A stretch of 64,000 nt of DNA from Streptomyces sp. Tu 3180 (GCF_009852415.1 NZ_WOXS01000002.1:6674001-6738000), one strand, 5' to 3'. Shown: positions 24,849-32,995, counted from the stretch's first letter. Numbers and translations: made by a program. Notes: generated by a model from the letters alone, not told the origin.

Positions 24849-26606
24849 ATGCGCAACCGACTGAGAGCGGCCGCCGTCCTCGTGGCGAGCGCCCTGCTGT
24901 GCGCGGCACCGCAGTCCTGGGCGGCACCGCGGTCCGGGGCGGACGGGCCCGCCCCGGCTTTCCGGGCGGCCGCGGCCGACCCGGCCTACAAGGTCCTCGT
25001 CTTCTCGAAAACCGCCGGGTTCCGTCACTCCTCCATCGACGACGGCATCGCGGCCCTGCGGGAGCTGGGCGCCGCGAACGGCTTCGGCGTCGACGCGACG
25101 GAGGACGCCCAGGCGTTCACCACCGGCAACCTCGCCCAGTACAGGGCGGTCGTGTTCCTGTCCACGACGGGGGACGTGCTGGGCGACGCCCAGCAGGCCG
25201 CCATGGAGCAGTACATCGGGAACGGCGGCGGGTACGTCGGCGTCCACGCCGCCGCCGACACCGAGTACGACTGGCCCTTCTACGCGGGGCTCGCCGGGGC
25301 GCTGTTCCGGTCCCACCCGGCGGTCCAGCGGGCCACGGTCGAGGTCGAGGACCGGGCGCACGACGCCACCGCCCACCTGGGCCCCACCTGGCAGCGCACC
25401 GACGAGTGGTACGACTACCGCACCAACCCCCGCACCACCGCGCACGTGCTGGCCTCGCTCGACGAGTCCAGCTACTCGGGCGGTTCGATGTCCGGTGACC
25501 ACCCCATCGCCTGGTGCAAGGACTACCGGGGCGGCCGCGCGTTCTACACGGGCGGCGGGCACACCGACGAGTCCTACGCCGAGCCCGCGTTCCGCCGGCA
25601 CCTGCTGGGCGGCATCCGCTGGGCGGCGGGCATGACCGAGGCCGACTGCCGCCCCGAGACGGGCTACCGCCCCCTCTTCGACGGCACCGGCACCACCGGC
25701 TGGAAGCAGGCGGGCCCCGGCGGGTTCACCCTCGCCGACGGCACGCTCACCTCCCACGGCGGGCTCGGCCTGTACTGGTACGAGGCCGAGGAGTTCACCG
25801 GCGACTACTCGCTGAAGCTGGACTGGAGGGCGAGCGGGGACGACAACTCCGGTGTCTTCGTGGGCTTCCCGGCCTCCGACGACCCGTGGTCGGCGGTCGA
25901 CCGCGGCTACGAGATCCAGATCGACGCCACCGACGCCCCCGACCGCACCACGGGCGCCGTCTACGGCTTCCGGTCGGCCGACCTCGCCGCACGGGACGCG
26001 GCGCTCAACCCCCCGGGCGAGTGGAACACGTACGAGATCCGGGTCACCGGGGAGCGGCTGGAGGTGTTCCTCAACGGCCGGCGGATCAACGACTTCACCA
26101 ACACGGACCCGGCGCGCAGCCTGCGCCAGGGCCACGTCGGCATCCAGAACCACGGGGACGGCGACGAGGTGGCGTTCCGCAACGTCCGGATCAAGCAGGG
26201 GGACGGCACCACGCCCCCCGATCCGCGTTCCGGTGAGGTGAGGGGGGTGAACGGCAAGTGCCTGGACGTGGCGGGTGCGGTGGCGGCGGACGGGACGCAG
26301 GTGCAGCTGTGGTCGTGCAACGGCACCGGTGCGCAGCGGTGGACGGTGGCCGGGGACGGTTCGCTGAGGGCGTTCGACAGGTGTCTGGACGTCTCGGGCG
26401 GCGGGACGGCGGACGGGACGAGGGTCCAGTTGTGGACGTGCAACGGCACCGGTGCGCAGCGGTGGGCCGCGCAGCCGGACGGCACGGTGCGCAATCCGCA
26501 GTCCGGGAAGTGCCTGGACGCCTCCGGCTCCACCTGGAACGACGGCACCGCCGTGCACCTGTGGACCTGCCACACCGGCCCCAACCAGAAATGGACCCTG
26601 CCGTGA
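24849..26606 (+). CDS. Secreted ThuA-DUF1080-CBM13 protein
   Basis: A 585-residue exported three-domain protein. Residues 1-40 are a signal peptide ending near SWAAP. A ThuA domain (class I GATase-like fold; VLVFSKTAGFRHSSIDDGI, GGYVGVHAAADTEYDW, about 45-270) is followed by a DUF1080/3-keto-disaccharide hydrolase-like beta-sandwich (GYRPLFDGTGTTGWKQAG, DDNSGVFVGFP, about 275-455) and a CBM13 lectin (460-585). ThuA and DUF1080 proteins act on 3-keto-glycosides, so the protein probably works with the preceding secreted sugar dehydrogenase. RBS AAGGAGG lies ahead of the ATG. Its lectin domain is identical in DNA to that of the neighbour. Confidence 0.88.
   Translation: MRNRLRAAAVLVASALLCAAPQSWAAPRSGADGPAPAFRAAAADPAYKVLVFSKTAGFRHSSIDDGIAALRELGAANGFGVDATEDAQAFTTGNLAQYRAVVFLSTTGDVLGDAQQAAMEQYIGNGGGYVGVHAAADTEYDWPFYAGLAGALFRSHPAVQRATVEVEDRAHDATAHLGPTWQRTDEWYDYRTNPRTTAHVLASLDESSYSGGSMSGDHPIAWCKDYRGGRAFYTGGGHTDESYAEPAFRRHLLGGIRWAAGMTEADCRPETGYRPLFDGTGTTGWKQAGPGGFTLADGTLTSHGGLGLYWYEAEEFTGDYSLKLDWRASGDDNSGVFVGFPASDDPWSAVDRGYEIQIDATDAPDRTTGAVYGFRSADLAARDAALNPPGEWNTYEIRVTGERLEVFLNGRRINDFTNTDPARSLRQGHVGIQNHGDGDEVAFRNVRIKQGDGTTPPDPRSGEVRGVNGKCLDVAGAVAADGTQVQLWSCNGTGAQRWTVAGDGSLRAFDRCLDVSGGGTADGTRVQLWTCNGTGAQRWAAQPDGTVRNPQSGKCLDASGSTWNDGTAVHLWTCHTGPNQKWTLP
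26223..26602 (+). repeat. 380-base direct repeat, copy 2 (CBM13 of the ThuA protein)
   Basis: Identical to 24447-24826 as far as I can compare line by line. Recombination between the copies would delete the ThuA gene and leave one fused dehydrogenase. Confidence 0.9.
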
Positions 26607-26630
26607 CCGGGGGACCACGACGGTAGCGCG

Positions 26631-26663
26631 GAGCGGGCCGGGGACCGGGTCCCCGGCCCGCTC
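26631..26663. terminator. Bidirectional terminator
   Basis: Perfect 14-base arms (26631-26644 and 26650-26663) with a 5-base loop, between the ThuA gene and the convergent membrane-protein gene. Confidence 0.8.
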
Positions 26664-26734
26664 CCCGTGCGGGCGGGCCGCGGCACGGGCCGCCCGCGGA
26701 CCCGCCGGCCGTCACACCCGGTCCCGTGCCCGCT

Positions 26735-27283
26735 TCACGGACGTTCCGCGGCCCTCACGACGCCGTAGGTCACCAGTCCGTACGCCAGATGCGGCACCAC
26801 GTCCGACGCCCAGTCCCGGGCGGACCAGTCCGCCGGGCTGCTCACCTTCAGCCGGGCGATCGGCAGGTCCGTGGCGGCCATGGCGAGCGCACCGGTGACC
26901 ACGCCGCCCGGCCACACGGGCACGCGGACGCCGGCGCGGTGCAGCAGCGAGACGGCCACCCCGATGCCGCAGCCGACGGCGATGCCCGAGAGCGCGCCGA
27001 GGCCGGAGAGCCGGTTGTCACGGGTGCCGCCCGTCCCCGGGACGGGGTGCCCCGCCTCCTCGGTGAGCCTGTCCACGACCCGGGCGGGGACTTCGCTGGA
27101 CGGCCTGCCCCGCCACGCCATGTCGGCGCAGGTCACGGCGTTCAGCGCGGTCGTTCCGGCGGCGCCCGCGACACCGCCGCGCAGGATGCTCCGGATCATG
27201 CCGGACCGGATTGCCCCCGCCGGCGCGGCCGGATCACGGGCCGGCGAGGGGGACCGGGCGGGCGCGCCGTGCGGTCCGTTCAT
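26735..27283 (-). CDS. Small membrane protein of unknown function
   Basis: A 182-residue protein with hydrophobic segments around SILRGGVAGAAGTTALNAVT, ALSGIAVGCGIGVAVSLL, GGVVTGALAMAATDLP and HLAYGLVTYGVV, so probably four membrane spans. The ATG at 27283 overlaps the TGA of the HU gene (ATGA), implying translational coupling; an internal ATG at 27199 starts just before the first span and would match the shorter Streptomyces homologues I recall. No catalytic motif is visible. Pairing with an HU-like protein in a stress-type neighbourhood is the only clue to function. Confidence 0.7.
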   Translation of the reverse strand: MNGPHGAPARSPSPARDPAAPAGAIRSGMIRSILRGGVAGAAGTTALNAVTCADMAWRGRPSSEVPARVVDRLTEEAGHPVPGTGGTRDNRLSGLGALSGIAVGCGIGVAVSLLHRAGVRVPVWPGGVVTGALAMAATDLPIARLKVSSPADWSARDWASDVVPHLAYGLVTYGVVRAAERP

Positions 27284-27537
27284 CCCGTCGCGTCCTGGAG
27301 GAACTCGGTGAGGGCCTTGCCCGGACGGAACGCGGCCGTCCCGCCCTCCGCGTGGAAACTGCCGAAACTGCCCAGGACGACCGTCTCCCCCCGGCGGAGG
27401 GCCTCGGCGATCGAACCCGGGTGTTCCACGGTCCCGAAGAGGGCGTCGAGTACCCGTTCGACGTTCTCGGTGCCGGGCCGGCCGCCGCCGTCCGCCGCCT
27501 TGTCCGCGGTCGCCTGGATCAACTGGGACTTGTCCAT
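27280..27537 (-). CDS. HU-family DNA-binding protein lacking the beta-arm
   Basis: An 85-residue nucleoid protein. The N-terminal helical half is normal (MDKSQLIQATADKA, then the helix with NVERVLDALF), as are the VLGSFGSFH strand and the closing FRPGKALTEFLQD helix. Between them canonical HU has a ~25-residue hairpin (consensus RTGRNPQTG and flanks) that embraces the DNA minor groove; here only about eight residues (AEGGTAA) connect the strands. It may dimerise but should bind DNA differently. The start at 27537 has AGGAC upstream. It is translationally coupled to the following membrane protein gene and is divergent from a DUF2945 gene. Confidence 0.8.
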   Translation of the reverse strand: MDKSQLIQATADKAADGGGRPGTENVERVLDALFGTVEHPGSIAEALRRGETVVLGSFGSFHAEGGTAAFRPGKALTEFLQDATG

Positions 27538-27794
27538 GTGTCCTGCCTGTTCCGTGGGGAGCCGGAGAGCCGAAGCCTGCAACGCCATGATCGGGGCATC
27601 CGGTGGCCGGTGCATCCGCTGGTGGGCGTGCGGGCGGGGGAGGGCGCCGGCCGTCACGGCGTGACGCCCCCGCCGCCGCAGGACGGCGGGCGGTCCGGCC
27701 GCGTCCGCCCGTGAGCTGCGACGCGGCCCGGGAGCCCGCACCCTGGAGGAGGGGCACCGAGCCGTCCACGGCGGCGCGCGAGAAGGAGGACAGG

Positions 27795-28025
27795 ATGACG
27801 AAGGGCCACAGCGGGGACAAGAACCTGAAGAAGGGCGACAAGGTCGCCTGGAGCAGCCACGGCGGTCAGGCCGAGGGCGAGGTGGAGAAGAAGATCACCG
27901 AGCGGACGGAAGCCGCGGGACGGACGGTGGACGCCTCCGCCGAGGATCCGCAGTACCAGGTCCGCAGCGAGAAGTCCGGCAGGTCCGCGGTGCACAAGCC
28001 GTCCGCGCTGAAGAGGAAGAAGTGA
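27795..28025 (+). CDS. DUF2945 (Tudor-like) small protein
   Basis: A 76-residue basic, soluble protein of the DUF2945 / hypervirulence-associated Tudor family. KKGDKVAWSSHGGQAEGEV is the typical N-terminal strand pair, followed by a short Glu/Lys helix and YQVRSEKSGRSAVHKPSALK. AAGGAGGA precedes the ATG at 27795. It overlaps the next gene by four bases (GTGA), so the two are co-translated. Family members often sit in stress gene groups; nucleic-acid or protein binding is presumed, not shown. Confidence 0.85.
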   Translation: MTKGHSGDKNLKKGDKVAWSSHGGQAEGEVEKKITERTEAAGRTVDASAEDPQYQVRSEKSGRSAVHKPSALKRKK

Positions 28026-28363
28026 GCCGCGTGGACGACGACGAGCGCAGGGAGATCTCGGACGAGTTCCGTGAGCTGGTGAACATGAAGCCGGCCGAGC
28101 TGGAGGAGTGGCTGGCCTCGGAGCAGTCGCAGAGCGCCGGGCAGCACAAGGACGGCGGCGAGTCCACGGGGCACGCCTCCGGCCGCCGGATCGTGGACAT
28201 CCTGCGCGCGAAGAAGGGCGACCTCTCGGACGACGACTACCAGCACATGCGGAAGGTCGTCGGCTACGTCCGCCGGCACCTCGCCCAGCGGCCCTCCGGC
28301 GACGCACGGGACACCCGGTGGAGGCACTCGCTCATGAACTGGGGCCACGACCCGCTGGCGTGA
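28022..28363 (+). CDS. DUF3140 family protein
   Basis: A 113-residue charged protein matching the DUF3140 family of actinomycetes. ISDEFRELVNMKPAELEEWL opens the domain, SGRRIVDILRAKKGDLSDDD is the middle helix pair and HMRKVVGYVRRHLAQRP precedes a C-terminal WRHSLMNWGHDP. The composition (strongly amphipathic, Arg/Lys patches) suggests DNA binding. The GTG start overlaps the DUF2945 stop, so both proteins are made together, probably within the stress group that includes Dps. Confidence 0.85.
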   Translation: MSRVDDDERREISDEFRELVNMKPAELEEWLASEQSQSAGQHKDGGESTGHASGRRIVDILRAKKGDLSDDDYQHMRKVVGYVRRHLAQRPSGDARDTRWRHSLMNWGHDPLA

Positions 28364-28522
28364 CGTGCGCCGGCGGGACCGGGACCCAAGGGGGCGGCGG
28401 CCTCCCGCCCTCTGCTCCACACCGGTGAGATCGGATCCGCCGGACGCCGTCGAACGGCCGAAGACGACGGCTGATCCGCTTGTCTGGAGGTTCCAGCACC
28501 GGACCGCGCAAGGAGCACCACC

Positions 28523-29101
28523 GTGCCGTCACAGCCTTCGGGCGTCCCGTACACCGTGCCGGGGATGAACGCCCGGGACAGCCAGCGCATCATCGCGCTG
28601 CTGCAGATGCGTCTGCACTCCCTCAACGACCTCCACCTCACCCTCAAGCACATCCACTGGAACGTCGTCGGACCGCACTTCATCGCCGTGCACGAGATGA
28701 TCGACCCCCAGGTCGACCAGGTCCGCGCCATGACCGACGACCTCGCCGAGCGGATCTCCACCCTCGGCGGCGAACCCAACGGCACTCCCGGCGCGCTGGT
28801 GAACGAGCGGACCTGGAACGACTACTCGATCGGCCGCGCCGAGGCGATCGAGCACCTCGGCGCCCTGGACCTCGTGTACACCTCCGTCATCGAGGACCAC
28901 CGCGAGGCCATGAAGGAGACCGAGACCTCCGATCCCGTCACCCAGGACATCCTGATCGAGCAGCTGCGGGGTCTGGAGCTCTTCCAGTGGTTCGTCCGCG
29001 CCCACCTCGAGTCGAGCGGCGGCAGGCTCAGCACCCACGGCGCCACCACGGAGACCGGCGCCGCCGGCCAGGCCGCCGAACAGGCCCGCAAGCAGCCCTG
29101 A
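28523..29101 (+). CDS. dps: Dps-family miniferritin
   Basis: A 192-residue DNA-protection/iron-storage protein that forms a dodecamer and oxidises Fe(II) with peroxide. The inter-subunit ferroxidase residues are visible: KHIHWNVVG (His, about residue 50), IAVHEMIDPQVD (His and Asp, about 62) and MTDDLAERI (Asp/Glu, about 78). GTG at 28523 follows AAGGAG. The N and C termini are longer than in E. coli Dps; the Ala/Gln-rich C-terminal tail (AAGQAAEQARKQP) may aid DNA contact. Its last 74 bases overlap the tail of a convergent anti-sigma gene. Confidence 0.93.
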   Translation: MPSQPSGVPYTVPGMNARDSQRIIALLQMRLHSLNDLHLTLKHIHWNVVGPHFIAVHEMIDPQVDQVRAMTDDLAERISTLGGEPNGTPGALVNERTWNDYSIGRAEAIEHLGALDLVYTSVIEDHREAMKETETSDPVTQDILIEQLRGLELFQWFVRAHLESSGGRLSTHGATTETGAAGQAAEQARKQP

Positions 29102-29513
29102 CCGGACGGCCGCGTCCCGACCGGCGGAGCACGGCGATCCCCGCGAGCAGACCGAGCGCGAGCAGACCGGGCACGAGCCGGCGCGCCCGCCTGACGGCGC
29201 CGGCGGTCCGGCCGGGCACCGCCGTGCCGGCCGCGCTCGCGGGAGACCGGCGGCCGGCGGCCCCTGCGGGCGGCGGGGGAGCGCCGGCCTCCTCCGACAG
29301 CTCCCGGGCGATCCGCCGCCACACGTGCTCCGGGGGCGCCGCCGGCAGATCCACGATGTCCGCGGTGCGTGCGGCGGTCACCACGCGTCTGAGCGTCCGC
29401 AGTTCGTCCCGGCAGCGGTCGCACACCGCGATGTGCCGCAGGGCGCTCGCGTCGTCGTGAGCGGAGTGTCCCAGCGCCAGTTCCACCAGGTGCGCCGGCT
29501 CGACGTGGGCCAC
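29028..29513 (-). CDS. Zinc-type anti-sigma factor with one membrane span
   Basis: A 161-residue anti-sigma protein. The N-terminal zinc motif is HIAVCDRCRDELRTL (H-x3-C-x2-C, about residues 27-41), typical of ZAS proteins that clasp ECF sigma factors. After a Pro/Ala linker comes one hydrophobic segment (LVPGLLALGLLAGIAVL, about 120) and a very basic tail. GTG at 29513 follows GGGAGGG. It is the last gene of the minus-strand set beginning with the ECF sigma gene at 31824, which is its probable partner. The C-terminal region is antisense to the end of dps. Confidence 0.8.
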   Translation of the reverse strand: MAHVEPAHLVELALGHSAHDDASALRHIAVCDRCRDELRTLRRVVTAARTADIVDLPAAPPEHVWRRIARELSEEAGAPPPPAGAAGRRSPASAAGTAVPGRTAGAVRRARRLVPGLLALGLLAGIAVLRRSGRGRPVRAACGPVRRPGRRRRSPWWRRGC

Positions 29514-29592
29514 CGTACCCTCCCTGTTGCTCGTGCCCGATGCCTGTTCCCCGCCCTGCTCGCGTCCGGCCCCGGCGTCCGCGCGCGTGCCG

Positions 29593-30237
29593 TCAGGGGC
29601 CGGCCGGCTCCGCCGTGACCACGAGGTTGGCCAGATAACCTCCCCGCTCGGGGACGAACGGAGGCGCACAGGTGACGAGCGTGAGGACCGGGTCACCCGT
29701 CCGGCGGAAGACGGAGGAGGGAAGGGCGTCCTTCGGCACCGTCGAGCGCGACACGACGCGGTAGACGGCCGGTTCCGCTCCCGCGCTCCGCACCTCGACC
29801 CGGTCGCCGCGCCGTACCTCGTACAGCGCGGCGAACTCGCCGAGGGCACCGGTGTCGTCGTCCACGTGCCCGACCAGCACGGCCGATCCCCGGTCGTCTC
29901 CGGGCGCCGGACCGAAGCGGTACCAGCCGGCCACGGAGGGGTCCTCGGGGACGGTCACGGCGCCCCGCGCGGTCACACCGACCGGTTCGACCCGGGCGTC
30001 GAGGCCGACGCCCCGCACCAGGACGCGCCGCGGCGGCGGGTCCCGGCGCGGGGCCCCGGCCCGCGGCTGCGCGCCGTCCGGCGACCGGGCCGCCGCGCTG
30101 TCGCGCACGGGGGCCGCCGGGCCGAAGTCGGACGGGGGCGCCACCGGATCCGGGGGCGCCCCCGCCAGGCCGAGCACGGCCGCCAGGGCGGCGGCGGCCA
30201 CCGCCAGGCCGGACAGCCGCAGCCGGCCCTCAGACAC
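29593..30237 (-). CDS. Class F sortase
   Basis: A 214-residue membrane-anchored transpeptidase. An N-terminal signal anchor (LSGLAVAAAALAAVLGLAG) leads through a Pro-rich linker to the sortase barrel: VGHVDDDTGALGEF with the catalytic His (about residue 122), LTLVTCAPPF with the nucleophilic Cys (about 192), and the Arg in PERGGYL. These features match actinobacterial class F sortases. The gene overlaps the stop of the upstream DUF4397 gene by eight bases, so the two are co-expressed; the DUF4397 protein has a hydrophobic C terminus with basic tail but no obvious LPxTG, leaving the substrate open. Confidence 0.88.
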   Translation of the reverse strand: MSEGRLRLSGLAVAAAALAAVLGLAGAPPDPVAPPSDFGPAAPVRDSAAARSPDGAQPRAGAPRRDPPPRRVLVRGVGLDARVEPVGVTARGAVTVPEDPSVAGWYRFGPAPGDDRGSAVLVGHVDDDTGALGEFAALYEVRRGDRVEVRSAGAEPAVYRVVSRSTVPKDALPSSVFRRTGDPVLTLVTCAPPFVPERGGYLANLVVTAEPAGP

Positions 30238-31063
30238 GCCGTCCGGCGACCCGGCGGGCCACCAGCACGCCCGTCACCGTCACCGCCCCGGCCGCGGCGG
30301 CCCAGGCCATCCACCGGTCGGAGGAGTTCGCGGTCACGGCGGTGCCGTCGCCGCCCGCGTTCACGCCGTTGGGCGCCGATTCCATGCCGCTGAACGTCTG
30401 CGTCTTCAGGGCCAGGTTCTCGTCCTCGGCGCTGCCCCAGGCGTAGACGACGTTGCTGGTCCCCTCCTTCAGGTCCAGGTCGGCCGGACCGATGGCCACG
30501 GTGTCCGTGCCGGCGAGCACGACGTCGGCGTTCACGGTGCCCGCGTCGACCTCGGCGGTGTCCTCGTTCGGGTTCTCCAGGCCGGTGAAGACCGGCTGCC
30601 CGCCCGCGCGGACGTCGACGGCGGGCGCGGCCGCGACGTGGCGCACCGTCAGCCGTGCCTTGCCGGCCTCGACCTGCGAGACGTCGTTGACGAAGGCCGT
30701 CAGCCGGGGCTTGCCGTCGGCGCCGAGGTGGGCGGCGACCGTGGCGTTCGCGCCCTCGGGCACCTTGATCTCCTTCTCCAGGGCCGGCGTGCCGTCCGGG
30801 CCCTGGCCCGCTTCGAAGATCTGGATGTCGTAGGTGCCCGCGTCGAGGGCCTGCGGGTCGGTCACCGTGCCGGGCTCGAAGTCGCCGAGCAGTTCGTCGC
30901 CGTTGGCGTACACGTCGACGGTCAGCCCGGGGATGCCGTGGAAGACGGACACCATGGCCCGGTCGTCCTGGGCGGGAGCCGCCACGGCGGGCGCGGTGAC
31001 GCCGAGGACCAGGGCACAGGCGCCGGCCGAGGCGGCGACGGCGAGGGGGGTGCGGGGGGTCAT
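30230..31063 (-). CDS. Secreted DUF4397 cell-surface protein
   Basis: A 277-residue exported protein with two DUF4397 beta-sandwich repeats (MVSVFHGIPGLTVDVYANGD from about residue 37 and LTVRHVAAAPAVDVRAGGQP from about 145). A signal peptide ends near AVAAP. The C terminus is a hydrophobic span plus RRVAGRRV, typical of surface anchoring, but I see no LPxTG-type motif ahead of it. The ATG at 31063 is preferred over one three codons earlier that would sit on top of GAAGGG. The ECF sigma gene lies upstream on the same strand and the sortase downstream. Confidence 0.85.
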   Translation of the reverse strand: MTPRTPLAVAASAGACALVLGVTAPAVAAPAQDDRAMVSVFHGIPGLTVDVYANGDELLGDFEPGTVTDPQALDAGTYDIQIFEAGQGPDGTPALEKEIKVPEGANATVAAHLGADGKPRLTAFVNDVSQVEAGKARLTVRHVAAAPAVDVRAGGQPVFTGLENPNEDTAEVDAGTVNADVVLAGTDTVAIGPADLDLKEGTSNVVYAWGSAEDENLALKTQTFSGMESAPNGVNAGGDGTAVTANSSDRWMAWAAAAGAVTVTGVLVARRVAGRRV

Positions 31064-31215
31064 GGGGATCATCCCTTCGCAAGGGGTCTTCGCTCGTTGT
31101 GGAGTCTTGGTCCTGATTCGTGCGCGAGTGCCGCCGCGGATGCGCGGACGGCACTCTTTCTCCTGGTTCTTCCGACTTGTTCGGTTCCTTCGGTTCCTCC
31201 GGTTCTCCGCCCCGC

Positions 31216-31824
31216 CTAGGCGTCCGTCCCCCGGACGCGCCCCTGTTCGATCGCCCCGCGCAACCGGTGCAGGCCGCGGCGGGCGTGGCTCTTGACGGTG
31301 CCCAGGGGCATCCCGGTCCGCTCCGCGATCTGGGGCTGGGTCAGGTCCTCGTAGAAGGCCAGGCACAGCACGTCCCGCTGGTGCCGGGGCAGCCGGGACA
31401 GCTCGTCCACCAGCAGCACCCGGTCCAGGACGTTCTCCGGGGCCGCCTCGCCCGGCGGGGCCGGGCCGGCGCCGAGGGCGGCCGAGTCCGTGAGCGCCGG
31501 CCGTCGCGTCCGGGCGGCCAGCGCGTCGACGATCTTGCGGCGGGTGATGCCGACGAGCCAGGCGCCCAGCGTGCCCCGCTCGGGATGGAAGCCGGCCCGC
31601 CCGCGCCAGGCGCCGAGGAACACCTGCTGGGTCACGTCCTCGGCCTCGTGGGTGTCGCCGAGCGACCGGGTGGCCATCGTGTGGACCAGGGGCCCCCAGC
31701 GCCGGTAGATCGCCGCGAACGCGTTCTCGTCCGAGGCGCGAAGGCCGCGGGCGAGTTCGTCCTCGTACCGCGTCTCCTCCACGGGCGGGACGAGGGTGTC
31801 GGTGGAGCGCGTGTTCGTACTCAT
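31216..31824 (-). CDS. ECF sigma factor (SigK/LitS-like)
   Basis: A 202-residue extracytoplasmic-function sigma factor. Region 2 includes AEDVTQQVFLGAWRG (about residues 62-76) and region 4 the HTH LTQPQIAERTGMPLGTVKSH (about 163-182) followed by ARRGLHRLR. AGGAGG precedes the ATG. The gene is divergent from a MerR/B12-domain regulator, with a 27-base dyad between them, and leads a minus-strand set with DUF4397, sortase and anti-sigma genes. The divergent pair resembles litS/litR of S. coelicolor light control; that assignment is inferred from arrangement. Confidence 0.88.
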   Translation of the reverse strand: MSTNTRSTDTLVPPVEETRYEDELARGLRASDENAFAAIYRRWGPLVHTMATRSLGDTHEAEDVTQQVFLGAWRGRAGFHPERGTLGAWLVGITRRKIVDALAARTRRPALTDSAALGAGPAPPGEAAPENVLDRVLLVDELSRLPRHQRDVLCLAFYEDLTQPQIAERTGMPLGTVKSHARRGLHRLRGAIEQGRVRGTDA

Positions 31825-31940
31825 GGCCCGGTTCCTCCTGCCGTGCGTCCCGTGTGGGGACGGAAGGCCGTCCGCCGGTCGGGGCCGGTCGCCGTGCGGG
31901 CCGGGGTGGCCGTGCGCACGTCCTCAGTCTCGGGACGCGC

Positions 31941-31967
31941 AAACGACGCAGACAACATGCGTCGTTT
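31941..31967. promoter_or_regulatory. Operator-like dyad between ECF sigma and MerR genes
   Basis: AAACGACGCA and TGCGTCGTTT are perfect 10-base arms around seven bases. A third half-site, TGCGTCGT, follows at 31969-31976 on the same strand, 11 bases from the second. The site ends about 10 bases before the MerR start codon, consistent with autorepression and shared control of the sigma promoter. Confidence 0.65.
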
Positions 31968-31987
31968 GTGCGTCGTACAGTGGGCTC

Positions 31988-32995
31988 ATGGACGTGAACG
32001 GAGAGGCCGGTGACGGCCGGGACGGCGAAGACGTGCGGGGCGGCGGAGGACTGACCACGGGCGAGGTGGCCAGGCGGCTCGGGGTGGCGCCCACCACGGT
32101 CCGCACCTGGGACCGCCGCTACGGCCTCGGCCCGGACGCGCACACCGGCGGCCGGCACCGGCGCTGGACCGCCGCGGACGTGGCGCGGCTGGAGCGGATG
32201 TGCGCCCTGACGGCGACCGGGATGCCGCCCGCCGAGGCCGCGCGCGTGGCGCGCGCCGACGCGTCCCCGGACGCGGCCCCGCTCCGGCGGGACGCCGCCC
32301 CGTCACCGCGACCGCCGGCCCGGGAGCGCGGCCGGGCCGGCAGCGGCCTCCGGCTCGGCGACGTGCGCCAGGAGTGCAAGGGGATCGCCCGTGCCGCACT
32401 GCGCCTCGACGCCGCCGCCCTGGAGGAACTGCTGCTGGCCGCGATCGCCGAGCACGGCCTGGTCGCCGCCTGGACCGAGGTGATCATGCCGACGCTGCAG
32501 GCGGTCGGCCGCAAGTGGGAGAGCTCGGGCGAGAGGTACGTCGAGGTCGAGCACTTCCTGTCCTGGCACGTCTCCGGTGCGCTGCGGCGCAGCGCGCCCC
32601 CCGCGGGCGCCGGCCGTCCCGGTGCCGTCACGGTGCTCGCCTGCGTCCCGGGGGAGAACCACACGCTGCCGCTGGAGGCGCTGGCCGCCGCGCTGGCCGA
32701 ACGCGGTCTCCCGGTGCGCATGTTCGGCGCCGCGCTGCCCGTCGAGTCGCTCGTCGCGGTGGTGCGCAGGACCGGGCCGGCCGTGGTGGGGCTGTGGGCG
32801 CAGTCCCGCACCACCGCGAGCCGGCCGCTGGCACAGCACGTGGCCGCGATGGAGTGGGGGGTGCGCGGGGCCCGCCGCAAGCCGGTCGTCCTGACGCTCG
32901 GGCCCGGCTGGGCCGGGCGGGGCGCGTCCGGTCTGCCGCGTCCGTCGGGGCTGGCGGAGGCCGTCGCGCTCGTGCAGTCGGTCGCAAGGGGGTGA
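31988..32995 (+). CDS. MerR-family regulator with B12-binding-type domain (LitR/CarH-like)
   Basis: A 335-residue regulator. A MerR HTH (TTGEVARRLGVAPTTVRTWD with wing GGRHRRWTAADVARLE, about residues 22-75) is followed by a low-complexity linker and a helical-bundle plus Rossmann B12-binding-type domain (about 120-330; HFLSWHVSGALRR, LACVPGENHTLPLEALAAAL). In CarH-type light sensors a His in an E-x-H-type segment coordinates cobalamin; GENHTL here is a plausible equivalent, but binding cannot be read from sequence. The ATG at 31988 follows the promoter dyad. Divergence from an ECF sigma gene suggests light- or cobalamin-linked control. Confidence 0.8.
   Translation: MDVNGEAGDGRDGEDVRGGGGLTTGEVARRLGVAPTTVRTWDRRYGLGPDAHTGGRHRRWTAADVARLERMCALTATGMPPAEAARVARADASPDAAPLRRDAAPSPRPPARERGRAGSGLRLGDVRQECKGIARAALRLDAAALEELLLAAIAEHGLVAAWTEVIMPTLQAVGRKWESSGERYVEVEHFLSWHVSGALRRSAPPAGAGRPGAVTVLACVPGENHTLPLEALAAALAERGLPVRMFGAALPVESLVAVVRRTGPAVVGLWAQSRTTASRPLAQHVAAMEWGVRGARRKPVVLTLGPGWAGRGASGLPRPSGLAEAVALVQSVARG

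Noticed and set aside
23433..26618. Minus-strand open frame of about 1061 codons opposite the dehydrogenase and ThuA genes
   Set aside because: It mirrors the third-position GC bias of real plus-strand genes and repeats itself only because the 380-base repeat does.
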